64,000 bases of DNA from VAZQ01 sp963817135 (GTDB lineage: Bacteria > Pseudomonadota > Alphaproteobacteria > Rhizobiales > Xanthobacteraceae). The DNA lies in assembly GCA_963817135.1 (NCBI GenBank), contig CAWFNG010000013.1:62001-126000 (forward strand), read 5' to 3'. Of the stretch, positions 40,898 to 48,280 are shown in pieces. Within the stretch, counting starts at the first letter, position 1; each line of letters starts with the position of its first letter. Below the pieces are notes generated by a model that was given only the letters and a program-made list of their open reading frames with translations, was not told where the DNA came from and searched no databases. Both the position numbers and the translations under genes were made by a program.

Positions 40898-41752
40898 ATG
40901 ACATTCCGCATCGCCGTGGTGCAACCGATCTGCCATCCGCCGGGAACGGACGAGGCGAATATTGCCGACGCCGTCGCGGCAATCGAGCGCGCTGCGGGCG
41001 AGGGCGCCCACTTCGTCTGTTTTCCGGAGACCTATCCCGGTCCATGGCGCATGCCCGCAACCTTCGACCCGACGCCGGCCATCACGGCGGCGGCGGCAAA
41101 GCACAAGACGCACGTCGTGTTCGGGACCATCGAGCCGATCGATCGGCAGGCGAGGGCATACAATCTCATTTGCATGGCCTATCCGGATGGCCGCGCGCCC
41201 GCCCGTTACCGGCGTACCCATCCGAACGGCCCATGGATCTATACCGGCGGCACGGCATGGGAATTCCAGTGGGTCCCGGGCGACGAGTTTCCGGTCTTCG
41301 ATACCGTGCATGGCAAGGTCGGATTGGCGATGTGCAGCGAGGTCTATGTGCCGGAAGTTGCGCGCGCGCTTTGCTTGCGCGGCGCCGAGCTGATCTTCAT
41401 GCCGGCCGGCAAGGACAAGCGGAAGCTTTGGGCGACATGGCGGGCGCTCGTCTGGGCGCGCGCCATCGAGAACCTCGCGATCGTGGTGACCACGCAGAAT
41501 TTGTTTCATCACGGCGAGCGCGGTCTCGCGATGGTCGCGGGCCCGGAAGAGATTTTGTTCGAGAGCACCATTGCCGGCACCACGGTGGTGGACGTGAGCC
41601 TTGACCGCGTTCGTTATCTGCGCGCAACGCGGGACGTCATCGGCTCTTCCGAGGAATGTGCGGTCAAACAGGGGCTGTTAGGCCCGCAATGGCAACGGCC
41701 CGAACTCTACGACCACATTCACCCCCGCCCACTGCGCGAGGCGGCGGAGTGA
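40898..41752 (+). CDS. Carbon-nitrogen hydrolase (nitrilase superfamily)
   Basis: A cytoplasmic 284-residue hydrolase of the nitrilase/amidase fold. Glu44 in FPETYPGPW and Cys146 in LAMCSEVYVPEVAR are the expected catalytic Glu and Cys. The third catalytic residue is normally Lys in a YRKxH block; here the block reads ARYRRTHPN, with Arg106 at that place. Either this subfamily uses another Lys or the enzyme is altered. The substrate is unknown (amide, carbamoyl compound or nitrile). It follows the MFS gene in the same direction. Confidence 0.88.
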   Translation: MTFRIAVVQPICHPPGTDEANIADAVAAIERAAGEGAHFVCFPETYPGPWRMPATFDPTPAITAAAAKHKTHVVFGTIEPIDRQARAYNLICMAYPDGRAPARYRRTHPNGPWIYTGGTAWEFQWVPGDEFPVFDTVHGKVGLAMCSEVYVPEVARALCLRGAELIFMPAGKDKRKLWATWRALVWARAIENLAIVVTTQNLFHHGERGLAMVAGPEEILFESTIAGTTVVDVSLDRVRYLRATRDVIGSSEECAVKQGLLGPQWQRPELYDHIHPRPLREAAE

Positions 41753-42037
41753 GCGCGGTGCCTTGCTTTCACCCCCGTTTTTTACAACCTTTGGCTGAAT
41801 ATGCTATCCACCATCATTACGTGTAATTTGTCCTGCAACACAACTTTTTGCCTGTATTAACAGGAAAACTGCAGGGGCTTTTTTGGGGCTTGGGAGCGAG
41901 TAACTTTAACTACCGCAGGTTGTGTTGCTGCGATATCACTCCGACTGATCCTGGCCTCGTCGTAAAAAATCCGGCCAGTTTCCTGGTTCCGGCTTCGGAC
42001 TCCCACTTTCTCGAACAAGCTACCACAATTCGTTTGC
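41753..42037. other. Intergenic region, relatively AT-rich
   Basis: About 285 bases without a convincing gene. It is less GC-rich than the flanking genes, with runs such as GTTTTTTAC and GGGGCTTTTTTGGGGC. It may contain the promoter of the lactonase-family gene; no clear hexamer pair or hairpin was found. Confidence 0.4.
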
Positions 42038-42055
42038 TTGACGCAAGAACAAAAT

Positions 42056-43256
42056 GTGAACACGGAGACGGATGTGGGGAAGACAGTCCTCTACCAAAGC
42101 GTGGGGCCGCGGCTTTCGCTCTACGATGTGGATGTCGAAGGTGCCACGCTGACCAGGCGCAGTTCGGTCACCCTCCCAGCAAATGTGCAATACGCCTGGC
42201 CGCATCCTTCCAGGCGTATCCTCTATGTGGCTTCGAGCGACGGCGGCCCCGGCAGTTCGGGCATACGCGGCAGCGTTCATCGGGCAAGCGCATTGCGGAT
42301 CGATCCGGCTTCTGGCGAGCTGACGCCGCACGGCGAAGCGCGCGCGCTTGCCTCGCGGCCGATCCATGCCAGTGTGGATGAGAACGGCGAGTACCTGCTC
42401 ATCGCTTACAACGACCCGAGCAATGTCACCGTTCACCACATTAAAGAAGATGGAAGCCTCGGCGAGGAGGTGAGCCAATCGGCCAATCTCGATACCGGCA
42501 TCTTTGCGCATCAGGTCGTGGTTACGCCAGGCAACCGCAGTGCAATCCTGGTCACGCGCGGCAACGATGCGGCGCCCGGGCGCGCGGAAGACCCGGGCGC
42601 GCTGAAAGTCTATGGTTTCAAGGCCGGGGCTCCTCACCAACCGTGCGTCGGTGCAGCCGGGCAACGGCTTGGGCTTCGGGCCGCGCCATCTCGATTTTCA
42701 TCCTACGCTGCCGTTGGTGTTTGTCTCGGTCGAACGGCAGAACGAGATCCATGTCTATCGTCTCGACCGCGACGGCAACCTGTCGCCCGCTCCTTTATTT
42801 GTAACGACATCGCTCGCCGAGCCGAACCGTGTGCGCGGGCTGCAACAGGCGGGCGCGATTCACGTCCACCCCAACGGCGCCTTTGTCTATGTAAGCAATC
42901 GCAACTCGACGACGGTGGAACGCGACGGCAAGCGGGTGTTCGCCGGCGGCGAGAACAATATCGCAGTCTATGCAATAAACCGGGCGACCGGCGAGCCTAC
43001 CCTCATTCAACATATCGATGCCCGCACCAATCATGTGCGCACCTTCAGTCTCGATGCGAGCGGGCAGCTCTTGGCGGCAGCAAGCACCCGGCCGATCGTT
43101 TTGCCGGATGGAACGACTTTGCATGCGGCGCTGACGCTCTATCGGGTCGGGCAGGACGGAAAGCTTGAATTCGCGCGCAAATACGATGTCGACACCGGCG
43201 GCGGCGCTCAGTGGTGGAGCGGGATGCTGGCCCTGCCAAATTCTGCCGGAGTTTAG
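42056..43256 (+). CDS. Lactonase family beta-propeller protein (frameshifted)
   Basis: A seven-bladed propeller of the YbhE/YncE-like lactonase family. The first part (VGKTVLYQSVGPRLSLYDVD to GALKVYGFKAG) and second part (LLTNRASVQPGNGLGFGPRH to the stop at 43256) are in different frames; deleting one G from the GGGG at 42626-42629 joins them. Blades are visible as repeats such as VQYAWPHPSRRILYVAS, FHPTLPLVFVSVERQNEIHVY and HPNGAFVYVSNRN. Some family members hydrolyse 6-phosphogluconolactone, but this organism also has Pgl. The start is uncertain: GTG 42056, GTG 42074 or TTG 42038. Confidence 0.78.
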
Positions 43257-43418
43257 TTGCGCTACTACACCGATGTGCTCGGCTTCGGTGCAGTCAGGAA
43301 GCAACTTCGCCACAGTAAGGTGATAGCGTTTCTGTGCCGTTGATCTCCCCCGCGTCTTGCGTGCCCTACTATGACAATGCTTGAAATTGAGCCTTTCAGC
43401 TGGTGAGAGAGGTTCCCT

Positions 43419-44168
43419 GTGAAGCAACTTGTTAGACCCATTCTACGCACACTAGGTTACCGCGTCATTCGCCTCCGAAATCTAGCTTCTCAGCTAAATT
43501 CATTCTTTGCCCTGGATTTCTTCTTCACTCTCTTGAAGCAGCGGGGATTCGCGCCGAAGCACATAGTGGACGTAGGCGCAAACCGCGGAAACTGGACTCG
43601 ATCGGCGTTGAAATATTTTCCCGACGCGTGGTACACGCTGATTGAGCCGCAGGATCATTTGAGAAAATACGTTCAGGATCTCCTTGCCCGGAATGGCAGG
43701 ATCCGTTGGATCGGGGCCGGTGCCAGCGATAAGCCTGGAACTCTTCCTTTTACCCTAGCTTGCCGAGACATCAGCAGTAGTTTCACTCCTACAGCAGAGG
43801 CAGCGAAGGCCGCCGGACTGTGCCAAATCGAAGTCCCGGTAATCACTCTCAACGAGATCGTTCGAACAAGCGATGCGCCCTTCCCCGACATGATCAAAAT
43901 CGATGCTGAAGGCTTTGACTTGAGGGTCCTTGCCGGAGCTTCCGAACTGGTCGGCAAGACCGACATCTTTCTCCTTGAAGCGGCGATTTGTGCGAGGGTG
44001 TACAATCCTCTGGCGAAGGTAATGCACGCCATGGACCACGCGGGTTATAGCATCTTCGATATAACCGATCTCAACCGCAGCCCCAAGTACGGAGCACTCT
44101 GGCTTTGTGAGGTGGCTTTTCTGAAGAGAGCATCGCACCTCCTAGATGGGGTTGATTCCTACGAATAG
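43419..44168 (+). CDS. FkbM family methyltransferase
   Basis: A SAM-dependent O-methyltransferase of 249 residues. The SAM motif HIVDVGANRGNWTRSAL is near residue 48, IEPQDHL near 80, and PDMIKIDAEGFDLRVLAGA, the characteristic FkbM block, near 150. Such enzymes often methylate sugars in surface polysaccharides or glycopeptides. The start is GTG 43419 with a GAGAGG-like ribosome site upstream. Its codon use is visibly less GC-biased than that of its neighbours, suggesting transfer. A hairpin follows 42 bases after the stop. Confidence 0.88.
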   Translation: MKQLVRPILRTLGYRVIRLRNLASQLNSFFALDFFFTLLKQRGFAPKHIVDVGANRGNWTRSALKYFPDAWYTLIEPQDHLRKYVQDLLARNGRIRWIGAGASDKPGTLPFTLACRDISSSFTPTAEAAKAAGLCQIEVPVITLNEIVRTSDAPFPDMIKIDAEGFDLRVLAGASELVGKTDIFLLEAAICARVYNPLAKVMHAMDHAGYSIFDITDLNRSPKYGALWLCEVAFLKRASHLLDGVDSYE

Positions 44169-44209
44169 CGGGGCAAAGTCCGGTCGCGCAATCTTGCCGT
44201 ACTAAATTA

Positions 44210-44237
44210 GAAGGGCTGCCCTGACGGACAGCCCTTC
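44210..44237. terminator. Hairpin shared by convergent genes
   Basis: Nine-base perfect stem GAAGGGCTG / CAGCCCTTC with a ten-base loop. It lies after the FkbM gene on the plus strand and after the small minus-strand ORF at 44280-44357, so it can end both transcripts. No long T run on either side. Confidence 0.6.
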
Positions 44238-44279
44238 CATTGCCGTGCCGTGGTCCGGCACAAGTTTGTGTACCGAAAG

Positions 44280-44357
44280 CTAAGCCGTTTGCACCCTCGT
44301 AGAGGCAAAGATCCAGCTAACGGATGCCGATGACCGCGGCGATAGACAATGAGACAC
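44280..44357 (-). CDS. Small ORF (25 residues) behind a maximal Shine-Dalgarno sequence
   Basis: GTG 44357 to TAG 44280 encodes 25 residues starting MSHCLSPRSSASVSW. It is preceded by GAAAGGAGGTGATCCAG (44373-44357), which matches the complement of the whole 3' tail of 16S rRNA, with seven bases between GGAGG and GTG. Downstream are two hairpins (44237-44210, and GTGCCG/CGGCAC near 44250). It could be a translated micropeptide, a leader peptide or a small RNA that binds ribosomes. No homologue is known to me with certainty. Confidence 0.45.
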   Translation of the reverse strand: MSHCLSPRSSASVSWIFASTRVQTA

Positions 44358-44440
44358 TGGATCACCTCCTTTCCGTTGTTGACGACTCACCCAATGTAGG
44401 ACGTACGCGGGAAATTTGGAAGGTGGAATCGGACCGCTAT

Positions 44441-44608
44441 ATAGTGGTCCGATTCCGAAGTTCGCCACCACTTGCGGCACGTTCAGGTGCGAACTTCGGA
44501 ATCTAAGGACCACTAGCAACTCTATGATTTCTAGTGCGGTTTTGAATTTGAAGTTCCTAAACGAGCTTGCGGCCAGTTATGATAGGAACTTCAAATTCAC
44601 CGCACTAG
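44441..44608. repeat. CTAG double-palindrome element, right (inverted) copy
   Basis: The reverse complement of the element at 39321-39489: palindrome TAGTGGTCC ... GGACCACTAG (44442-44517), the same 14-bp joint, then CTAGTGCGGT ... ACCGCACTAG (44531-44608). The outer side carries an additional arm, GGAATCGGACCGCTAT (44425-44440), that is inverted to the start of the element. Its last CTAG supplies the stop codon of the ParB-domain gene. Confidence 0.85.
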
Positions 44609-44853
44609 TGCCGGCGCGCCTGCACGAGATAGCCGACGATGGTTTCCTCGCCCAACTGCTTGCAGGCTTCGAGCCGATGCAATCCTTCGACCAGCACGAA
44701 ACGTTCGCCATCCTTGCGCACCAGAATCGGGATTTGCAGCCCGACCTGCAAAATGCTTTCGGCGATCTCCTGGGTCTTTTTGGGGTCGAGCGTCGCGCGC
44801 CGCTTGGCCGGCACATAGATGCGCGCAATGGCGAATTTCTCGCTTTTCATCAT
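44605..44853 (-). CDS. Small ParB N-terminal domain protein
   Basis: An 82-residue protein made only of a ParB/sulfiredoxin-type N-terminal domain: ARIYVPAKRRATLDPKK, then VGLQIPILVRKDGERFVLVEGLHRLEACKQLGEETI. The GxxxPI and GLHRLEA blocks match the ParB nucleotide-binding fold (ParB proteins bind CTP). It lacks the DNA-binding and dimer domains of chromosome-partitioning ParB, so it is not the partition protein. Start is ATG 44853 or 44850. The stop TAG is in the CTAG repeat. Confidence 0.8.
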   Translation of the reverse strand: MMKSEKFAIARIYVPAKRRATLDPKKTQEIAESILQVGLQIPILVRKDGERFVLVEGLHRLEACKQLGEETIVGYLVQARRH

Positions 44854-44869
44854 GCCGGCAATTCCATTC

Positions 44870-44903
44870 CCCGGATTTCGCCTTCAGACGAAATCCGGGC
44901 TAC
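44870..44903. repeat. GTAGCCCGGAT-type palindromic repeat
   Basis: CCCGGATTTCG ... CGAAATCCGGG hairpin ending in GCTAC. The CTA at 44900-44902 is, on the minus strand, the TAG stop of the heme-binding-like protein. Confidence 0.75.
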
Positions 44904-45391
44904 CGTAATTGATCCTTCACCTTGTCGATCCCGGCCATGACGCAAACCTCGTCCACGCCAGGAGAGCCGGAAAGGCCGACGCCGCCGACGACATCGTTGC
45001 CCACCTTGATCGGCACGCCCCCATCGATCGCGATTACATTCGGCAGGGTTGTCTGCTCGCGGCGCACCGGCCGTGTCGCCATTTCCTTGATGAATTCTGC
45101 GGTCGTCATCTTGAATGTCATGGCGGTGTAGGCCTTGCGACGGGCGTTTTCGCCGGTATGGACGCTCGCATTGTCGCCGCGCAGCGACACCACCGTATTG
45201 CCGCCGCGGTCGACCACGACGACGGAAACCGCGTAGCCCTTCGCCTTGCAGTCTTCCAACGCCTGTTCCGCAATCGCCTTGGCGACGGCGTAACTGATGT
45301 CCTTTCGCTCGATCAATTGCGCGCGCGCGGGCAGCGCGAGCATGCCGGAAAATGCGATGATGACGGCGAGACGAGTCAAAACCTGGTTCAT
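44900..45391 (-). CDS. GlcG/HbpS family protein (DUF336), secreted
   Basis: A 163-residue protein with a signal peptide (LAVIIAFSGMLALPARAQ) and a GlcG/HbpS domain: AKAIAEQALEDCKAKGYAV, VVVDRGGNTVVSLRGDNA, ARRKAYTAMTFKMTTAEF and the glycine-rich end GGVGLSGSPGVDEVCVMAGI. HbpS of Streptomyces binds heme, and GlcG-like proteins accompany glycolate or diol use; here the role is unknown and the export signal suggests a periplasmic sensor or scavenger. The stop codon lies in a palindromic repeat, and another copy lies upstream. Confidence 0.85.
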   Translation of the reverse strand: MNQVLTRLAVIIAFSGMLALPARAQLIERKDISYAVAKAIAEQALEDCKAKGYAVSVVVVDRGGNTVVSLRGDNASVHTGENARRKAYTAMTFKMTTAEFIKEMATRPVRREQTTLPNVIAIDGGVPIKVGNDVVGGVGLSGSPGVDEVCVMAGIDKVKDQLR

Positions 45392-45423
45392 GGCGGCCCC
45401 TATTGTGTTTTCACTGCTGTATC

Positions 45424-45459
45424 GTAGCCCGGATTTCTCCTTAGCGAAATCCGGGCTAC
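45424..45459. repeat. GTAGCCCGGAT-type palindromic repeat
   Basis: GTAGCCCGGATTTC ... GAAATCCGGGCTAC, a perfect 14-bp stem with an 8-base loop, between divergent genes. Confidence 0.8.
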
Positions 45460-45525
45460 AAGGACTTCCATCCGGCGTTCCGCTCCCCATATCAGGGCTC
45501 GTCTTGAGCAACCGGGAACAGTTCC

Positions 45526-45837
45526 ATGCCGCAGCCGCTGATCGTATCAATTCCCCATCGTCTCGGGCGCGAGGAGGCGGAGCGCCGCTTCAAATCGGGC
45601 CTTGCCAATGCGCGCACGCATTATTCCGCGCTTTTTACCATCAACGACGAGACCTGGAACGGCGATCGTCTCGCGTTCAATATCACCGTTCTCGGACAGA
45701 GCGCTTCCGGGTTTATCGATTTTGCCGACGATCACGTGCGCCTCGAAGTCACGCTGCCGTGGCTGATCGCTAAAATTGTGGAGAAAATCACCCCTGCGAT
45801 TCGCAAAGAAGGCACTTTGATGCTGGAGAAAAAGTGA
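45526..45837 (+). CDS. Polyhydroxyalkanoic acid system family protein
   Basis: A 103-residue protein with SIPHRLGREEAERRF near the start and VTLPWLIAKIVEKITPAIRKEGTLML at the end, the pattern of the PHA-system family (PHA_gran_rgn). The name comes from association with polyhydroxyalkanoate genes; biochemical function is unknown. It has no signal peptide. No other polyester-storage gene is in the window. Confidence 0.8.
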   Translation: MPQPLIVSIPHRLGREEAERRFKSGLANARTHYSALFTINDETWNGDRLAFNITVLGQSASGFIDFADDHVRLEVTLPWLIAKIVEKITPAIRKEGTLMLEKK

Positions 45838-45843
45838 ACCGAC

Positions 45844-46257
45844 TTAAATCTGGTTCGCACAGGCAGCCCGGAAATCGCGCTCGCTTTCGAATACTTTGTC
45901 CGCCGTAAACACGCGCCCGCTTGGGCCACGCAAGCCTGTGGTTTTACCAAGCGTGAACCTGCCCGCTTCGGTTATCAGCACGGGTAGGCGCTTCGCATCG
46001 GCAGGATCAGCCTGGAACATGAGAAGTTCGTACTCTTCCATGCGGCCTTCGGCTCTAATGACGAGAACAACGTGGTCTTGCGGTGCCGGTATCAGGGCCA
46101 GCCGCTCGTCGAGGTCGAGGCTGCATGCCACTCGCTCCTGGCTGCCGTCGTGATAGATCACGTCAAAAAGGCGAGGTGCGCCCTCCGGCGCCGGCACTCG
46201 CTTAAGAGAGCGTATCGCCGATGAGTTCACATAACGGTCGCCAAGCTTGACGAGCAT
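45844..46257 (-). CDS. Hypothetical protein, 137 residues
   Basis: Not recognised. The sequence is soluble and beta-rich in appearance, beginning MLVKLGDRYVNSSAIRSLKR and containing VIYHDGSQERVACSLDLDERLA and EEYELLMFQADPADAKRLPV. No signal peptide or membrane segment is visible. It is convergent with the PHA-system gene, seven bases from its end, and a palindromic repeat lies just upstream. Codon use is like that of its neighbours, so a real gene is likely. Confidence 0.6.
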   Translation of the reverse strand: MLVKLGDRYVNSSAIRSLKRVPAPEGAPRLFDVIYHDGSQERVACSLDLDERLALIPAPQDHVVLVIRAEGRMEEYELLMFQADPADAKRLPVLITEAGRFTLGKTTGLRGPSGRVFTADKVFESERDFRAACANQI

Positions 46258-46289
46258 CGGAACGCCGGCTTTCCCGTTCTACTTCTTTT

Positions 46290-46338
46290 GAGCATGATCT
46301 TATGCCGAAAAGCGGTGCCCACTTTTCGGGATCATGCT
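46290..46338. repeat. GAGCATGATC-type palindromic repeat (copy 1)
   Basis: AGCATGATCTTATGCCGAAAAG ... CTTTTCGGGATCATGCT is an imperfect palindrome, CCGAAAAGCGG/CCCACTTTTCGG at its core. A second copy is at 52053-52102. Its right edge overlaps the stop codon of the dioxygenase small subunit. Confidence 0.8.
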
Positions 46339-46810
46339 AAACTGGAAAAACGATCGAGCCCGGCAGCAGGGTGGTATCGTAGATGCAAAGGCGCTGGCGA
46401 AATTTCAGCCTGCCGCCGACCCGCACCAGATCATCGAGATAGCGTCCGGTACAAAGGACGTGCGTCGATTGACCGGTGATTGTTTCAAATATCGCAAACG
46501 TCGCCGAACTGGTAATTGCTTCTCCGGCCTGCTGCTCCGCTTGCACGCGGCCAAGCACATAGCGCCACACGCGCGGCGCATAGACGTTGAGCTTCATGCT
46601 GGCAAACACGCGATCCTTCAGCATGCCCTGGCTGTCGCAATAAATGAGCGCCACCGGCAGCCCGGCATCGTAATTCTCCTTGGAGATGAGCTTGTAGACG
46701 CACGGCTCGGCGAAGAATGCCGGCCACAGGTCAAGCTGCCGGCTCTCGATCGCTTCCGCATAATCGTAGTAGAGCTCGCTGACCTCCTCGCGCAGGCCCT
46801 TGTCCGGCAT
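46337..46810 (-). CDS. Aromatic-ring-hydroxylating dioxygenase, small (beta) subunit
   Basis: A 157-residue subunit of the SnoaL-like ring_hydroxyl_B fold: LREEVSELYYDYAEAIESRQLDLWPAFFAEPCVYKL at the N terminus, YCDSQGMLKDRV and RYVLGRVQAEQQAG in the middle. It supports the catalytic alpha subunit structurally. The style is like salicylate 5-hydroxylase or anthranilate dioxygenase small subunits, but this is judged by eye. It starts inside the alpha-subunit stop (TGATG), so the two are co-translated. The stop TAG lies at the edge of a palindromic repeat. Confidence 0.85.
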   Translation of the reverse strand: MPDKGLREEVSELYYDYAEAIESRQLDLWPAFFAEPCVYKLISKENYDAGLPVALIYCDSQGMLKDRVFASMKLNVYAPRVWRYVLGRVQAEQQAGEAITSSATFAIFETITGQSTHVLCTGRYLDDLVRVGGRLKFRQRLCIYDTTLLPGSIVFPV

Positions 46811-48048
46811 CAGAGTTCCATCACTCGGCGATAGCCCTGATAAAACGCGCGCAATGCGACTTCGGTCACCATGTGATCCGCATCCTCGTCGTCGCGGCCA
46901 CCCATTTCGACCACACCCTGGGCATTGGGCTCGGCGCGGATGCCGTCCTGGGTGCGTGCAATGATCTCGCTGTCGTCCATGGATACGAGACCCGCAGGCC
47001 CCATGAGATTGGCCTGCCGCAGGCGGCGGGCGGTCATCTCGGCATCGTCGCTCTCATACCCGAAGAACGTCCAGTGCAGCTCGAATTCTGCCGGCCCTTT
47101 CGGCACGATCTGGCGCGTCGCCAAAGTATTCGACTGCTGCTGCAGAATAAGATTTGGCCAGATCGTGTGCATCACCACGGTAGCGTCGCCCGGAAATTCC
47201 CGCACGGTGTCAAGGAGCCGCGGATCGCAAAGCACCAGGTCGGACTTGAACGACTTCATCTGCGCGGTGCCTTCGTTTACCTCCTGTGCTCCGCGCTGCG
47301 ATATCAGTGCCGTGTGCAACCCGCTCGCGTCCATTTGCACCTTTGACGGGTTATCGACGCGAAACAGGCCGAAGGTCACAAAAAACACGTGCAGCAGACT
47401 GGCGTGATACGGGTCTTTGATGTTTTCCAGCATCAGCTTCCAGTTCGCCGCGATATTCTGGCGCATATGGCCGAGCAGCATCAGTTTGCGGCCATCGAAC
47501 ACGCGATCGAAATAGGCGACCAGCATCGGACCGAGATAGGACTGCAAATCCGGTGTGTCGCTTCCAAGCGTCGCAAAAATTGCGCCGTTACGCACGGTAC
47601 TGCGAACCTGCTGGAGGTTGTGATCGGCGGGGCTGAAGTCGCTCGGCATTCCGCCCTTGCCCTTGACGCCGCGGCGAAATGGCACGCCGAGGAGCTTGCC
47701 GCGCAGGTCGTATACCCATTGGTGATATGGACACATGAACTCGCCGACCGAGCCGCGATTCTGCTGACAGAGCTGGACGCCGCGATGGGCGCAGCGATTG
47801 AGCAGCGCGTTGACGCCCCCATCCTGGTCGCGGACGATCAAGACCGACTGATCGCCGATGAAGGTACGCTTGAAATCGCCGGGCTTCGGAATTTCGCATT
47901 CAAGCCCGACATAATTCCAGGTCGCGCCCTTGAAGATGCGCTCAAGCTCCCGGTGATAGATTGCCTGATCGGTATAGATCCAATAGGGCACCCGATCGTT
48001 GCCGCAGGGCCACCTGAGATTATCGTTGAGCGCGTACGTCGCAGGCAT
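46810..48048 (-). CDS. Rieske aromatic-ring-hydroxylating oxygenase, large (alpha) subunit
   Basis: A 412-residue catalytic subunit. The Rieske [2Fe-2S] ligands are Cys86-x-His88 and Cys106-x2-His109 (CAHRGVQLC ... MCPYHQW). The mononuclear iron site is in ENIKDPYHASLLH, with the bridging Asp and two His. It would hydroxylate an aromatic or heteroaromatic acid using O2 and electrons from a ferredoxin reductase, which is not encoded nearby. Start ATG 48048 was chosen because codons beyond it run into a palindromic repeat. Relatives include salicylate 5-hydroxylase and anthranilate dioxygenase; the substrate is not determined. Confidence 0.9.
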   Translation of the reverse strand: MPATYALNDNLRWPCGNDRVPYWIYTDQAIYHRELERIFKGATWNYVGLECEIPKPGDFKRTFIGDQSVLIVRDQDGGVNALLNRCAHRGVQLCQQNRGSVGEFMCPYHQWVYDLRGKLLGVPFRRGVKGKGGMPSDFSPADHNLQQVRSTVRNGAIFATLGSDTPDLQSYLGPMLVAYFDRVFDGRKLMLLGHMRQNIAANWKLMLENIKDPYHASLLHVFFVTFGLFRVDNPSKVQMDASGLHTALISQRGAQEVNEGTAQMKSFKSDLVLCDPRLLDTVREFPGDATVVMHTIWPNLILQQQSNTLATRQIVPKGPAEFELHWTFFGYESDDAEMTARRLRQANLMGPAGLVSMDDSEIIARTQDGIRAEPNAQGVVEMGGRDDEDADHMVTEVALRAFYQGYRRVMEL

Positions 48049-48076
48049 TCGCGTTTCTCTCGAGCTAGACCGGCGT

Positions 48077-48237
48077 GTCATTCCGGGGCGAGGCCGGAAC
48101 GAAGTGAAGGCCGAGAGCCCGGAATCCATACCCCCGGTCTATGGTTATGGATTCCGGGCTCGCCGCTTCGCTTCGCTGCGCGGCGCCCCGGAATGACGAA
48201 GTCGCCCCCGCATTGCGCTACGCTCCATGCGGGCTAC
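48077..48237. repeat. Compound repeat: 121-bp GTCATTCCGGGGC type (copy 2) plus GTAGCCCGCAT type
   Basis: 48077-48197 repeats 35748-35868 almost base for base. It is followed by CCCGCATTGCGC ... CATGCGGGCTAC (48208-48237) and a short duplicate TATGCGGGCTACGATTATAA. The cluster occupies the divergent promoter space between the dioxygenase and amidohydrolase genes. Confidence 0.8.
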
Positions 48238-48280
48238 GATTATGCGGGCTACGATTATAACGGCCAGGCCAGGACACTCA

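Noticed and set aside
42056..43256. Naming the lactonase-family propeller as the pathway 6-phosphogluconolactonase
   Set aside because: The operon has a DevB-type pgl next to zwf, and the propeller lies in an accessory block without sugar phosphate genes.
44357..44373. Sequence identical to the 3' end of 16S rRNA on the plus strand
   Set aside because: Only 17 bases match and the flanks do not resemble rRNA, so it is not an rRNA gene fragment; it is better read as a Shine-Dalgarno site on the minus strand.
44324..44506. Plus-strand 60-codon frame opposite the small ORF
   Set aside because: It has no ribosome site and runs into the palindromic repeat; the minus strand has the far stronger translation signal.
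39321..44608. Calling the CTAG-bounded block a composite transposon
   Set aside because: No transposase or recombinase gene lies inside and target duplications were not demonstrated, so only the repeats are annotated.
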